Shown: positions 1-9,237, numbered from the stretch's first letter. The stretch is 12,817 nucleotides of DNA from Entamoeba invadens IP1 (GCF_000330505.1 NW_004443585.1:17302-30118); one strand, 5' to 3'. The notes: generated from the sequence alone by a model not told the origin. Numbers and translations are program-made.

Positions 1-1
1 A

Positions 2-910
2 CTTATTGATTGAAGAATCGTAACAAATTCTAAGTTCATTGACATATATTTTTTCTTTATAAACAAAACTTGGTTTTGCACCATAAACTCCTTCAACAAC
101 TTTTTTAAGTTCATTGATATCAATCAGTTTGTTTGTTTTGACTCTTAAATCACTTTCTTTGAAAATTGTCCATATGTTAAATCTCTTGTACAATTCAATG
201 GATACCTTGAAATAATTCAATGCTCCATTCTCTCCATTGTATTCTCCAAGTGCACACGTTCCATGTTTTTCAAATTGATATCCAGCAAATCTGCACTTTT
301 CTATTGACATGAAGTTATTCAAAATATCAATTTTGAGTTCATCATCTTTCATCATCTGTTCTTCTATATTTTCGATGGTGTTATGATAAAAACAACAAAA
401 TAAATTTTGATTTGCGTTCAGTTGTGGCCACAAACCATGTAAAAAGAAATTTTCTTCGATATTGGTTGTACCAAGAGGAAGACTACATTCTTTTCCATCA
501 CATGCTTCTCCAGGCCAATACATAGACAGTATCAAAAAATCGTATTGTTTTAATTATCTAAATTTTTGGCACATCTGAAAGCTTTCTAACATTTTAAGTG
601 TTATTTCCACACCTTTAGACACATAAACTTTTTGAAGAACTTCGGGTAAATCATTTGGATTTTTCTCATCACCACTTTTTGTATTTTTTCCTTCTTGAAC
701 TGAACGTGTACTTTTTTCCTTTTCTGTTTGTCTCCTATGTTGTGAAATTCTTCTTCTTTGACTTCTAGTGGGGACACTTTTTCGACCAGAAAGTGCTTGT
801 GCCAACGGTGAAAGTGTTGGTAAATTTGAATTAGACTCTGAATGGTCATTTGGTTTAACCTCTGTTTGTTGAAAAGCCAAAGACAAACAAATAAACAATA
901 CAATGACCAT
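2..910 (-). pseudogene. RNase T2-family secreted protein, nonsense-broken and cut by window edge
   Basis: The reading frame starts at ATG 910 with a signal peptide (MVIVLFICLSLAF), followed by a Ser/Arg/Lys-rich linker. It is interrupted by TAA at 554-556 just after the first domain Cys (MCQKFR). The same frame then stays open to the window edge and encodes the T2 domain: the WPGEAC block, CAS I FFLHGLWP, CAS II YQFEKHGTC and a C-terminal LRICYD block. The last part of the domain lies beyond position 1. Apart from the stop and about one missing residue next to it, the alignment to the three paralogs in this window is continuous, so a single nonsense mutation (or sequencing error) is the simplest reading. 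The Cys found in the FYC/FVC block of two paralogs is replaced here (SFVY). If the stop is real, the product is a 118-residue secreted linker without the nuclease domain. Family assignment is firm; pseudogene status is likely. Confidence 0.82.
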
Positions 911-1003
911 TTGATAATAACAGTCGTTTTAAGTAATTTTGATTCCTTTGTCAATTCGTAACTTTTTGACTTCATTTATTATTTTCATTAAAAGTGACTT
1001 AAA

Positions 1004-1145
1004 TTAACGAGGTTATTTTAATAACAAAAAAATAATTAACGAGCAAATGATCGTTTATATAAATTTAAAACAACTCGTTAATTTGTATTTTTAGTGTTAA
1101 AAAACTCGTTAAATAAATAAAAAGGAATTTATAATAACTCGTAAA
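1004..1145. repeat. Imperfect ~109 bp palindrome with periodic TTAACGAG/CTCGTTAA boxes
   Basis: TTAACGAG occurs at 1004-1011 and 1036-1043. Its reverse complement CTCGTTAA occurs at 1074-1081 and 1105-1112, and a variant CTCGTAAA lies at 1138-1145. The first four boxes are placed symmetrically around the self-complementary TTTATATAAA at 1054-1063, making an imperfect inverted repeat over 1004-1112. Box-to-box spacing is 31-38 bp. It lies in the 285 bp gap between the broken T2 copy, whose ATG it sits upstream of, and the 3' end of the next T2 gene. It could be a small foldback/MITE-like element, a cruciform-forming spacer or an upstream regulatory cluster. The function is unknown. Confidence 0.6.
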
Positions 1146-1195
1146 TTAAATTTTCTATCACATTAATTGTATATAAAATAGTGATGATAAGAACT

Positions 1196-2197
1196 CTAAT
1201 ACGGGCAGTTATTTCTTGGAGCTGTTTCTGGATTGAGCAAATATTCAGGAAATTCTTTGAACATCACTTTTTGTGCGCATCGCTTTTTTTCTTCTTTGAA
1301 TATTTTTTCGGGGCATGGCATTGTGTTTGGATTTAATTTATTCCTTTTTGCATCAAAACAGATTCTTATCTCCAAAACTGAAGTCATATCCACACAAACG
1401 AAAGTTGGATGGATGTCGTAAGTTTTTGAAAGGACACTCCTCAATTCTTCGATGTCGTACAAGGTGTTTGGTTCAACTTTCAATTCACTCTCCCTCAGAA
1501 CTTTCCAAAATTCAAATTTCGAATTAAGGAAAAGTGCTGTTTTTATGTAATCAATGGGCCCTTCAGGGCCTCCATACGTTGTTGTTGAACAAGTACCGTG
1601 TTTGTCCCATTGATATAAAGCCAAGAGACAACTTTCTATTGACATCCAATTTTGGCGTATTTCTTGGAAAAGTTCTTGATTGGCTATCAATTTTCTTTCA
1701 ACATCAACAGGAAGAAATTTGTTTCGACAACAAACCATGTTTTGGTTGGCTGTAAATTCAGGCCAAAATCCATGGAGGAAAAACTCTTCCTTTACTCTTA
1801 AAGTACTTAAAGGTAAAGAACATGTAATTCCAGAGCATTTTTCGCCTGGCCAAAATTTGACAAACATTATTGTGTGGAATCTATTTTTATGTATTTTATA
1901 CCCACGACACATTTTGAAATTTGGAAGGTTTAAAACGCTTGGAAAAGGTTGCCTTGATGGAAATCTTTGGTGTTTGTGTTTTTGTTGAGGATCTTTAGGA
2001 CGAACACTCATTTCCTTTTCTTCATCTTTTGGTTGTGAAGAAATTGGAAGACTTTGAGTTAGTGGTTGCAATGAAGGGAATTCAGACTGTTTTGGAGTAT
2101 ATCCGGAAGCACCCGAAGGATCCTTTGAATCTTCTGATTCAACTGGTTGAGTAAATGAAATGTTAAATAATAAGATGAAAAATAGAAAACATATCAT
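1196..2197 (-). CDS. Secreted RNase T2-family protein (333 aa)
   Basis: Predicted extracellular or vesicular T2-type ribonuclease; known family members cleave single-stranded RNA through a 2',3'-cyclic phosphate. I start at ATG 2197, because the frame extends upstream only to a TTG. The signal peptide is residues 1-16 (MICFLFFILLFNISFT), with a likely mature start at QPVE. Residues 17-95 are a polar Ser/Pro/Lys linker containing SVRPK. The T2 domain runs from about 96 to 333, with an FWPGEKC block, CAS I FFLHGFWP (His142; Phe where most members have Leu) and CAS II YQWDKHGTC (Lys199, His200). The usual catalytic Glu of CAS II is Gln196. The C-terminus APRNNCPY is nearly shared with the paralogs. 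It is longer than a simple T2 enzyme because of the linker. It is divergent from the next T2 gene, 316 bp between ATGs. Family is firm; catalytic competence is uncertain. Confidence 0.9.
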   Translation of the reverse strand: MICFLFFILLFNISFTQPVESEDSKDPSGASGYTPKQSEFPSLQPLTQSLPISSQPKDEEKEMSVRPKDPQQKHKHQRFPSRQPFPSVLNLPNFKMCRGYKIHKNRFHTIMFVKFWPGEKCSGITCSLPLSTLRVKEEFFLHGFWPEFTANQNMVCCRNKFLPVDVERKLIANQELFQEIRQNWMSIESCLLALYQWDKHGTCSTTTYGGPEGPIDYIKTALFLNSKFEFWKVLRESELKVEPNTLYDIEELRSVLSKTYDIHPTFVCVDMTSVLEIRICFDAKRNKLNPNTMPCPEKIFKEEKKRCAQKVMFKEFPEYLLNPETAPRNNCPY

Positions 2198-2513
2198 CTT
2201 TATTATCAAATTTAAGTTTGATTGACAATAATTATTATTGAAAATTTATGAATAAAAAATATTTTAAATAATTTAAATTTAAAATTACGTTTTAACTTCA
2301 AAAAACAACTTTCTCAATACTTATTGTTATTAAATATTTTAATAAACTGTTAAGTCAAAGTATTTTAATGTTATGTTCTCATTCTTAATATAAAATATAT
2401 TTAATGTAAAATATTTTAAATTGTTATTATAAGTATTTACATTTGAGGTTCTTTCTTTAAATCTTAAATAATCGTTCGGATTGTATAACTACTTAATTAT
2501 TTTTTACATTAAA
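2198..2513. promoter_or_regulatory. Shared divergent upstream region of two T2 genes
   Basis: This 316 bp AT-rich gap separates the start codons of two divergent T2 genes, so it must hold both promoters. ATATTTTAA-like boxes recur at about 2258-2268, 2332-2342, 2360-2368 and 2408-2420. GTATTTAC at 2433-2440 resembles the Entamoeba TATA-like element GTATTTAAA, but it lies about 75 bp before the plus-strand ATG, further than expected. With this base composition, such matches are weak evidence. No start site can be fixed from sequence alone. Confidence 0.4.
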
Positions 2514-3620
2514 ATGCTCATTTTGTTGTTTTTAATTCATTTGGCATTTTCTCAACCTCCTCAAGACGAATCCGATTCTGAAGATTCGGATACTACTTCT
2601 TCATCACCACACGATTACCCAACAATTTCAACACAAAGCGTCCGTCCAAAAACTACAACTAAACACTATACACACAGAAGACCACATTACACTACACCTC
2701 AACAACAATCTCCACAAACACAACACCTTTCAAAATGGCAAAAAAGAAGGCAAAAGAAAGGAGTCACTCGGCAGAGTTTATTTCCCGAAGGAGATCCAAG
2801 TGCTCCATTTGCCCCGTTAACAAAACAAGAACCAACCCCAATTGATTTTCCAACCGAAAGTGGGTTACTTCCATCTACAATATATAAACTTCAAAATTAT
2901 GAACTTTGCAGATTTTACAAGAGGACGAATAGAAAACTGGAGTTGATGGTTTTCACACAATTTTGGCCAGGTCAAAAATGTATTGAAGATAAATGTTCTT
3001 TACCAATGAAAACAACGAAAATCGAAGAAGGGTTTATGCTTCATGGATTATGGCCCCAACTGGAAATCAACAGAAATTATGTGTGCTGTCTTGTCGATAT
3101 CAATGATATCATGGTTGAACAAAAAATGAAAGAAAATACAGAACTTCTGACTTTAATTAGAAACAAGTGGATGTCTCTACAAAGGTGTCGATTTGCAATT
3201 TATCAGTTTGATAAGCATGGAACTTGTTCAATGACACATTATACTGGCGAAGATGGTCCTTTAGATTATATGAGAGTTGCTATTTATCTTAAGGATCAGA
3301 TCGATATTTGGCAAATTTTAAAAGATAGCAGATTGAGAGTTGAGACTGAAAAGTTGTATGATAAAAACGAACTTAAGAATATAATAAAAGAAACTTATGG
3401 CGCTGAACCAGCTTTCTATTGTGTTGATACTAACAAAGTATTGGAATTGAGAGTTTGCTATGACATATCTGAAGATAAGTTTCACCCCAAACCACGAAGT
3501 TGTCAAAGAACAATATACAAAAGAGATGAAGAAACATGTGAACGCATGGTCATGTTTAGGGAGTTTCCAAAATATCTATTAGACCCTATTACAGCACCAA
3601 GAAATAACTGTGAGTATTAA
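2514..3620 (+). CDS. Secreted RNase T2-family protein (368 aa)
   Basis: Second intact T2 paralog, predicted to be secreted. I chose ATG 2514: it puts the signal peptide MLILLFLIHLAFS at the very N-terminus as in the neighbours, and the frame upstream begins only with TTG. Residues 14-130 are a linker: first acidic (DESDSEDSD), then Thr/His/Gln-rich with SVRPK, then a basic stretch near residue 78. The T2 domain spans about 130-368, with FWPGQKC, CAS I FMLHGLWP (His177) and CAS II YQFDKHGTC (Lys234, His235); Gln231 replaces the usual Glu. Paired Cys-Cys near 191-192 and the tail APRNNCEY match the other copies. It is convergent with the next T2 gene, 226 bp apart. The fold assignment is secure; enzymatic activity is an inference and may be reduced by the Gln. 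Confidence 0.92.
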   Translation: MLILLFLIHLAFSQPPQDESDSEDSDTTSSSPHDYPTISTQSVRPKTTTKHYTHRRPHYTTPQQQSPQTQHLSKWQKRRQKKGVTRQSLFPEGDPSAPFAPLTKQEPTPIDFPTESGLLPSTIYKLQNYELCRFYKRTNRKLELMVFTQFWPGQKCIEDKCSLPMKTTKIEEGFMLHGLWPQLEINRNYVCCLVDINDIMVEQKMKENTELLTLIRNKWMSLQRCRFAIYQFDKHGTCSMTHYTGEDGPLDYMRVAIYLKDQIDIWQILKDSRLRVETEKLYDKNELKNIIKETYGAEPAFYCVDTNKVLELRVCYDISEDKFHPKPRSCQRTIYKRDEETCERMVMFREFPKYLLDPITAPRNNCEY

Positions 3621-3846
3621 ATAACAATTGTTTTAAAAATTGTTCCCAATTCTTTTATTTATTTTTTCATAATGAAATCAATTTTTTTTAATTATGATAA
3701 ATTTGTTTTTAACACGTTTTCAAAGTGTTTGTAGTTGTTTAATGGTTGCAACAATAAAACAATCAAACTTACAAAAACAGACGATAAATATCAATACAAA
3801 TATCAATTAAACACAATTTTGTTACTTTATCTTTTTACAATTATAT
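3621..3846. other. Convergent 3' intergenic region
   Basis: This 226 bp gap holds the 3' ends of two T2 genes facing each other. Right after the plus-strand stop, AACAATT (3623-3629) and AATTGTT (3638-3644) can pair into a small AT hairpin. A T-rich run (TCTTTTATTTATTTTTTC, 3651-3668) follows and would suit a polyadenylation region. No coding sequence is supported. Confidence 0.4.
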
Positions 3847-5118
3847 TTAAAACTCACAATCATTTCTTGGTACTTTATTTGGATCTAATAAATAAGGTGG
3901 GTATTTCCTTATTTGAATTTTATTTCCACATTTTCTCATTTCATCTTTATATAATTTAGGAGGACATTCAACGGGTTTTGGATCATATTTGTTTTCAAAA
4001 GGGTCATAACATATTCTCACTTCTTGCAAAAATCCTCTTTCTCGACAGAAGAAGGCAACTTTAGCTCCATACACATTTGCAACCACATTTCTAATATCTT
4101 CTATTTCATAAACCTTTTCAACTTCGACTTTAAGGATACTCTCTTTTAAAACTTGCCACAAATCAACACTTTCATACAACTTTAATGTGAGTTTCATATA
4201 ATCAATATATCCATTTTCTCCATCATAAATATTCGAAGCACAACTCCCGTGTTTGTCCATCTGAAAAGCTGCAAAACGACACTTTTCAACAGACATCCAG
4301 TCATTAACAACACACTCAAACAATTTGGCATCTTCTCTTATTCTTTGTTCAACCATTAATGGAGTGTAATATGTCGAACAACACAACATATTCTGATTTG
4401 CCCAAAAATTTGGCCATAATCCATGGAGAAAAAATCTTTCTTTGAATTTTGTTGTTTTGAGTGGAAAACTACAAGAATTTTCCATTTGGCATTTTTCTCC
4501 CGGCCAAAAAAGGACAAAAATTAGAATTTGGAATTTTTTGGCATATTTATTATAAAAACTACACAAATCGTATTCCCTCAAATGTCTAAGAGTTTTTTCG
4601 TCTAATTTTATTGTTAATTTACTTTCAACTGGTTTTAAAGGATTTTGAATTTCTAAATGTTTTTCTGTAAAATCTTTTTCATTCGAAAAAGGTACTTTTT
4701 GAAAAATTTCATGAGTTGACTCTTCTTGTTCTTTGTTTCGTTGAATTTCTATTTTCTTCCTCACTTGATTGAAAGTACTTCTCTCTTTTCGACTTTTTGT
4801 AACAGGTGGAAATTGTTGCTTGAATAATTCCATTGAAGGATAAGAACTGTGTTTTGTTTTTAATTCAGATTTAACCTTTGGACGTACATAAGGTGTTTCT
4901 GTTTCTGTTGGATTTAAAGTCAGACTTTCAAACGAATCTTTTGGAACAGTTGAATAGTCTGTTTCTTCTAATTTTTCTTTTCGATTTTTTCGTCCTTTTC
5001 TTTGTTTCTTTTGTTTTGATTTTTGATCATGTTCGTCTTGTCTTTCGGGTTGTCCAATTGAAAATTCAATACAAATAATTATTATAAAAATTAACATCTT
5101 CTTTTTAAGATTAAACAT
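3847..5118 (-). CDS. Secreted RNase T2-family protein with long charged linker (423 aa)
   Basis: Largest T2 paralog. It starts at ATG 5118 (MFNLKKK); a second ATG at codon 8 gives a signal peptide beginning like the neighbours (MLIFIIIICIEFSIG) and may be the true start. The mature chain would begin QPER. Residues 24-180 form a very Lys/Glu/Gln-rich linker (for example KQKKQRKGRK near 35-44, YVRPK near 77-81) that may be extended or partly helical. The T2 domain is about 183-423: FWPGEKC, CAS I FFLHGLWP (His232) and CAS II FQMDKHGSC (Lys289, His290). Gln286 stands at the usual Glu position and Met287 at the usual Trp. The tail is VPRNDCEF. It is the most divergent of the four in CAS II. Its upstream region (5119-5236) is short and AT-rich, next to the kinase pseudogene. 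Confidence 0.9.
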   Translation of the reverse strand: MFNLKKKMLIFIIIICIEFSIGQPERQDEHDQKSKQKKQRKGRKNRKEKLEETDYSTVPKDSFESLTLNPTETETPYVRPKVKSELKTKHSSYPSMELFKQQFPPVTKSRKERSTFNQVRKKIEIQRNKEQEESTHEIFQKVPFSNEKDFTEKHLEIQNPLKPVESKLTIKLDEKTLRHLREYDLCSFYNKYAKKFQILIFVLFWPGEKCQMENSCSFPLKTTKFKERFFLHGLWPNFWANQNMLCCSTYYTPLMVEQRIREDAKLFECVVNDWMSVEKCRFAAFQMDKHGSCASNIYDGENGYIDYMKLTLKLYESVDLWQVLKESILKVEVEKVYEIEDIRNVVANVYGAKVAFFCRERGFLQEVRICYDPFENKYDPKPVECPPKLYKDEMRKCGNKIQIRKYPPYLLDPNKVPRNDCEF

Positions 5119-5276
5119 TGTTTATTTTTTGTTGTATGTAAAAAAAATTCAACTTTTTCTTGATAAACTTGAGGTTAAATTATAACAACAATGAAAATCG
5201 ATCACATATTTAAGATTAATTACAATGAAGTAATTCATGTATATTTTAACATTGTTATGATTAAATTATTTTTTAA

Positions 5277-7840
5277 AAATTAATAGGCAATAATTATTTA
5301 ATAAAGTTTAGTGACGGGTCTATTTTTGTTTCTGGAAATTTCAAAGTTACTAAAAGTCTCACAATTTTGAAAGGAGGGAAGTTGGTGATTTCTGGAGACA
5401 TTTTTATTGAAGAAAACACAATTATTAAATGTGAAAAATGTGAAGTAAAATGTACCAATATGTATTTAAATAAAAACACAACGTTTTTAGCAAATTCAAA
5501 AAGTGTTTTATACATCAACACAATATCAACAGAGAAGAACACACAAATTATTTTATCGTCAATTTCACTACAATTTGAAAATATCAAAATTAATAAAAAT
5601 TCGACTTTAACTTTAGACGAAGTCCAATTTTTGAATACAACAAAAGAAAAGTCTTTTTAAATATCAGTATCGACTTTAATATTTTCAAGAGAAAACGTTT
5701 TAAATAATTTGATAATAAAAACAAGTAATCAACGTGAAGTAATTTTTAATGGAATTTGTACTTTCAAAAATCTTGAAGTTTTAGATTCAAATGTTATTAT
5801 AAAAGCTTTGAGTGTGTTAAACGTTGAAAATATAATATCAAGTGGTGATTCTATTTTTACACTTATTGATAAATTTAGACTGCACTCAAACATGATACAA
5901 ATGAGAAACAATTCTTAATTTAAAATTGATGCAAATGAAAGGAGTATCACTTTCAATGTAATTAACTTTTTTGATGTTGCAAAATTGGATATTTTTAATT
6001 CAAATTTGAATGACAAAAATAATAAAAATGTTGTGTTAGATGGTGTTATTGTTCTATGTAATACATCAGAATTTGAAATACACCAAGGCACTTCTGTCAC
6101 TGCTTTAAATAGGATAACACTGTCAGACTATTCTCTATTTAAAATAGCCGGCTATTTTCATTCAACAGATGAAATATTAACAAAAGAAAAAGGTCTTATT
6201 TTTAATAACAATTCTTCCCTCTTAATTTATGACCACGCAAAAATAGAATCTATTAGTTTTATTATACTTAATGACTACTCTAAATCAACTTTCAAAGACT
6301 CTGTCTATCTCGAGGCAGCCAAATTCACGTGTTACAATTCGTCACAAATGTATTTCGAAAAGAATTCTAATATTCAACTGAACACTGTGTTAATATATTA
6401 TAATAATTCAATATCGAAGTATTCTGATAATATCACTATATTTATAGACCTCCCACAAGTGTATCTAAACTTATTTTATACATACTGTTTTCTCTCTTTC
6501 AATAATTACTCAAGTGTGGAATTTAGTTCAAGTGTTTTTTAACGATCAACTTGTGTATAGAGTTTTGGGACTCGTCGCGTGGGATATTCCCAAGTGGGTC
6601 GCACTACGAAATATACAATTCGCTGTTCTTTTTTTAACAGCAATTTTAAACATAATACACACATCGAAATTGAAAATGGAACAATGTTTTTAATATATAG
6701 TAAACACCTTAATAAAACGTATTGTAAAACACTGACTGAAAAGAATTACGAACAATCACGACAATGTTATTCATTAAGAATCTTTTTACAAATTCAGTTG
6801 TTTATTTATAACGCTGAAATATACAAAAAAACAATTTTTATGGTATTAAATGGATCTATTTAGTTTGGTTTAAAACTGTTGATATTCTCAGAAAACTGTT
6901 TCGACTTCATGTCGATCGATAACAAAGTACTACCTTTCGAGTACCTAACAAATTTTCTAATTGTGTCAAATGGTAGATTAATCAGATATTGTCCTGATAA
7001 ATACGCCACTGCTATTCAAAACCAAAACAAATTTGTCAAAAACAAAGACCAAATTCTATTTGAAGAATTTAAAACAGCCAAAAACAGTTTTAAAAATAAT
7101 TTTAAAAACGTTTCCCAAATTGTTCCTCGAATTTTGGAAAAACAAAAAACCTCAAAGGGAGTAATTTTCCCAACAGAGGTCTATTGCCATATTAACTACA
7201 GTAATTTTAATAATAGCTTCAAATTTAACAATTTGTACACATCTTTTACTCACCCACATTGCCCATACCCGAGTAATGAAACACATCCAATGCTTGTCAT
7301 CTCTGAAGTTAAAAACATTAGTATTGGGTCGGATATAGAAGAAGTCTACATTGACTTCAAACAAGACTTTTTAGTTGATGTTGTTGTGGATAAATGTAAA
7401 AAATGTTTTTTCAAAGGAAATTTTGGAATTATCGAAAAGAAAAATTTGTTGAAAGAGCAAATTCCGTACTGTACAAATTATATTGCAAAATCTGTGATTG
7501 TGAGCCGCTCAGAAATCACTTTTACAGTAAATTGCAAAGACACTTTGACAAAGTTCACAAATAAAGTTGTGAATTTTGTCTGTTTTGAAACGAACGATAT
7601 GGATATATATGAAAAGTCAAATATTACCCTTGTAGTGTATATAATCAGTGACGATTTGTACACGACATTTGAGGGTTATGAAAGCGTTCAAGGGATTCTT
7701 TTAATGAGTAAAAAATATTTAGAATATTCAAATGGAAATGATTACGACTCCGTGTATTACTATAACAATATTATGAAAGGAAAAACTAAAAAAGGAGGGA
7801 AGTACATTTCTCATATGTATTTTGAAAATAATAAAAATAA
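5277..7840 (+). other. TMK pseudogene: ectodomain remnant, probably beta-helix-like
   Basis: This part encodes short alternating hydrophobic strands separated by Asn/Ser turns (for example NNSSLLIYDHAKIES, then NSSQMYFEKNSNIQL), a pattern that suggests a ladder of beta strands. Many N-X-S/T sites agree with an extracellular location. Five of the eight in-frame stops lie here (5658, 5916, 6540, 6558, 6861). The fold is inferred from pattern, not from a recognised domain signature. Confidence 0.6.
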
Positions 7841-9150
7841 TAAATGTGGAAATAATTCAACAAATTGTGTTAATAAAACATATGCTATACAATGTAAAAA
7901 TGGCTATTTTATGAACATGGCAGGTAGCTGTATTAAAAAACAGTTTTGTAAACAAATATATGGCGGAATTTGTGTCGAATTGAACGGATTTTTTCACTAC
8001 CAAAAACACGAATTTAAAAAGTCTGACGAATTATGTTTATCTTGTTCGTTTAATGAGTGTTTTATATGCGAGTCAAATTCATTTTTAATTAATGGAAAAT
8101 GTCAACTGAAAGGAATTGGAGAGAAGATAGTATACTCACGTTCTATAGTTAGTTGTGCGGATGGGCACTATAATAACCAAAACACTTGTTTTTTTATGTA
8201 AAACAACATTTTTAAACTGTGAATTGTGTAACAAGAAAAAATGCACTAAATGCATTTCTGGGTATGCACTTGACGCCTCACAAAATTGTGTGATTTTAAT
8301 AAAAACATTAAACACATCAGAAGTATTAAAATTGTGTCCAGATCACTTTTTATTATCAGAGAATGGTAAGTACCTTACTTCTATTACAAAGTGTTTGTAT
8401 TTTATTGAAGATGTGTGTTATCAGTGTGAGTCTGATTATGTTCTGTAACGTGGAAAGTGTTACCAAGGCGCCATCGCACAAAGTGATAATTGTGAATTGT
8501 TATCACCAATTGGATGTCTTCGATGTGCAAAGGGGTATTACACTGACAAAGAAAACAAGTGCAGCAAATGCAACACAAAGTGCACCGAATGTACAGAGAA
8601 CTCCGAGAAGTGTCACAGTTGCATCACAGGCACGGTGCTATCAAATGGGAAGTGTCTCACCATTTTTGCACTTGAAGGGATTTGTACTTCGTATGATGCG
8701 AATGGGCAATGCTCACAGTGTATTAATGGATATAGTACTACTAGTGGAACTTGTGTGAAATGTCCATATCCATGTGTTATATGTAAAAACGACCAAATTT
8801 GTGAGAAGTGTGATAACACGTATTTTATGAATGAAACCGAAGTTTGTGAGAGTGTGTATGACATCACAAATTGTGGCGAATTATCAGAGACTTTGGGGTG
8901 TTTGAAGTGCTCTGAAGGGTATTACAAAAGTAAGTTGCGTTGTATTCAATGCAAGCAAAACTGCTCTTCTTGTAATTCAGCAGATTATTGTAATGAGTGT
9001 AGTAACAACATGGTCTTATCAACTGGTAAATGCACAGAGCGATTATATATAGAGCACTGTATATTGATCACCAACTCAATGTGTAAGAAATACAACTTTT
9101 GGTACGAATCTAGTACTGACATGATATCTTGTGATAAAATAAATATGACT
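7841..9150 (+). other. TMK pseudogene: CXXC-rich extracellular region
   Basis: I count about 17 CXXC motifs (CLSC, CFIC, CELC, CTKC, CYQC, CLRC, CSKC, CTEC, CHSC, CSQC, CVKC, CVIC, CEKC, CLKC, CIQC, CSSC, CNEC), often in units like CxxCxxGYxxxxxxxC and VLSxGKC. This furin-like/EGF-like cysteine spacing is characteristic of Entamoeba TMKs and related surface proteins. It is broken by the 7-T frameshift at 8189-8195 and by TAA 8446. In sister repeats the position of that stop is Ser (VLSTGKC, VLSNGKC). Confidence 0.85.
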
Positions 9151-9153
9151 AAA

Positions 9154-9237
9154 ATTCTTCTTATTGTGATATTTGGATGTATATTTTTATTAATCATATT
9201 TACTATACCAATGAGTTTTGTTGGATTATATATTATA
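9154..9237 (+). other. TMK pseudogene: transmembrane segment
   Basis: Twenty-eight uncharged, mainly hydrophobic residues (ILLIVIFGCIFLLIIF and onward to GLYII) follow the last Cys repeat and precede QRHHLNVERKKK, a basic stop-transfer flank. This fits a type I membrane protein with the kinase on the cytosolic side. Confidence 0.9.

Noticed and set aside
601..975. Minus-strand open frame of about 124 codons overlapping the first T2 copy
   Set aside because: It is out of phase with the T2 linker, has no recognisable domain and reads as a Lys-rich shadow of the linker codons.
2258..2420. ATATTTTAA boxes as a defined operator array
   Set aside because: Spacing is irregular and such strings are frequent in DNA this AT-rich, so they are mentioned only as a weak promoter feature.
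2481..2513. Longer N-terminus for the plus-strand T2 gene (and likewise 2198-2209 for the minus-strand one)
   Set aside because: Both extensions begin with TTG, and the next ATG places the signal peptide at the N-terminus as in the paralogs.
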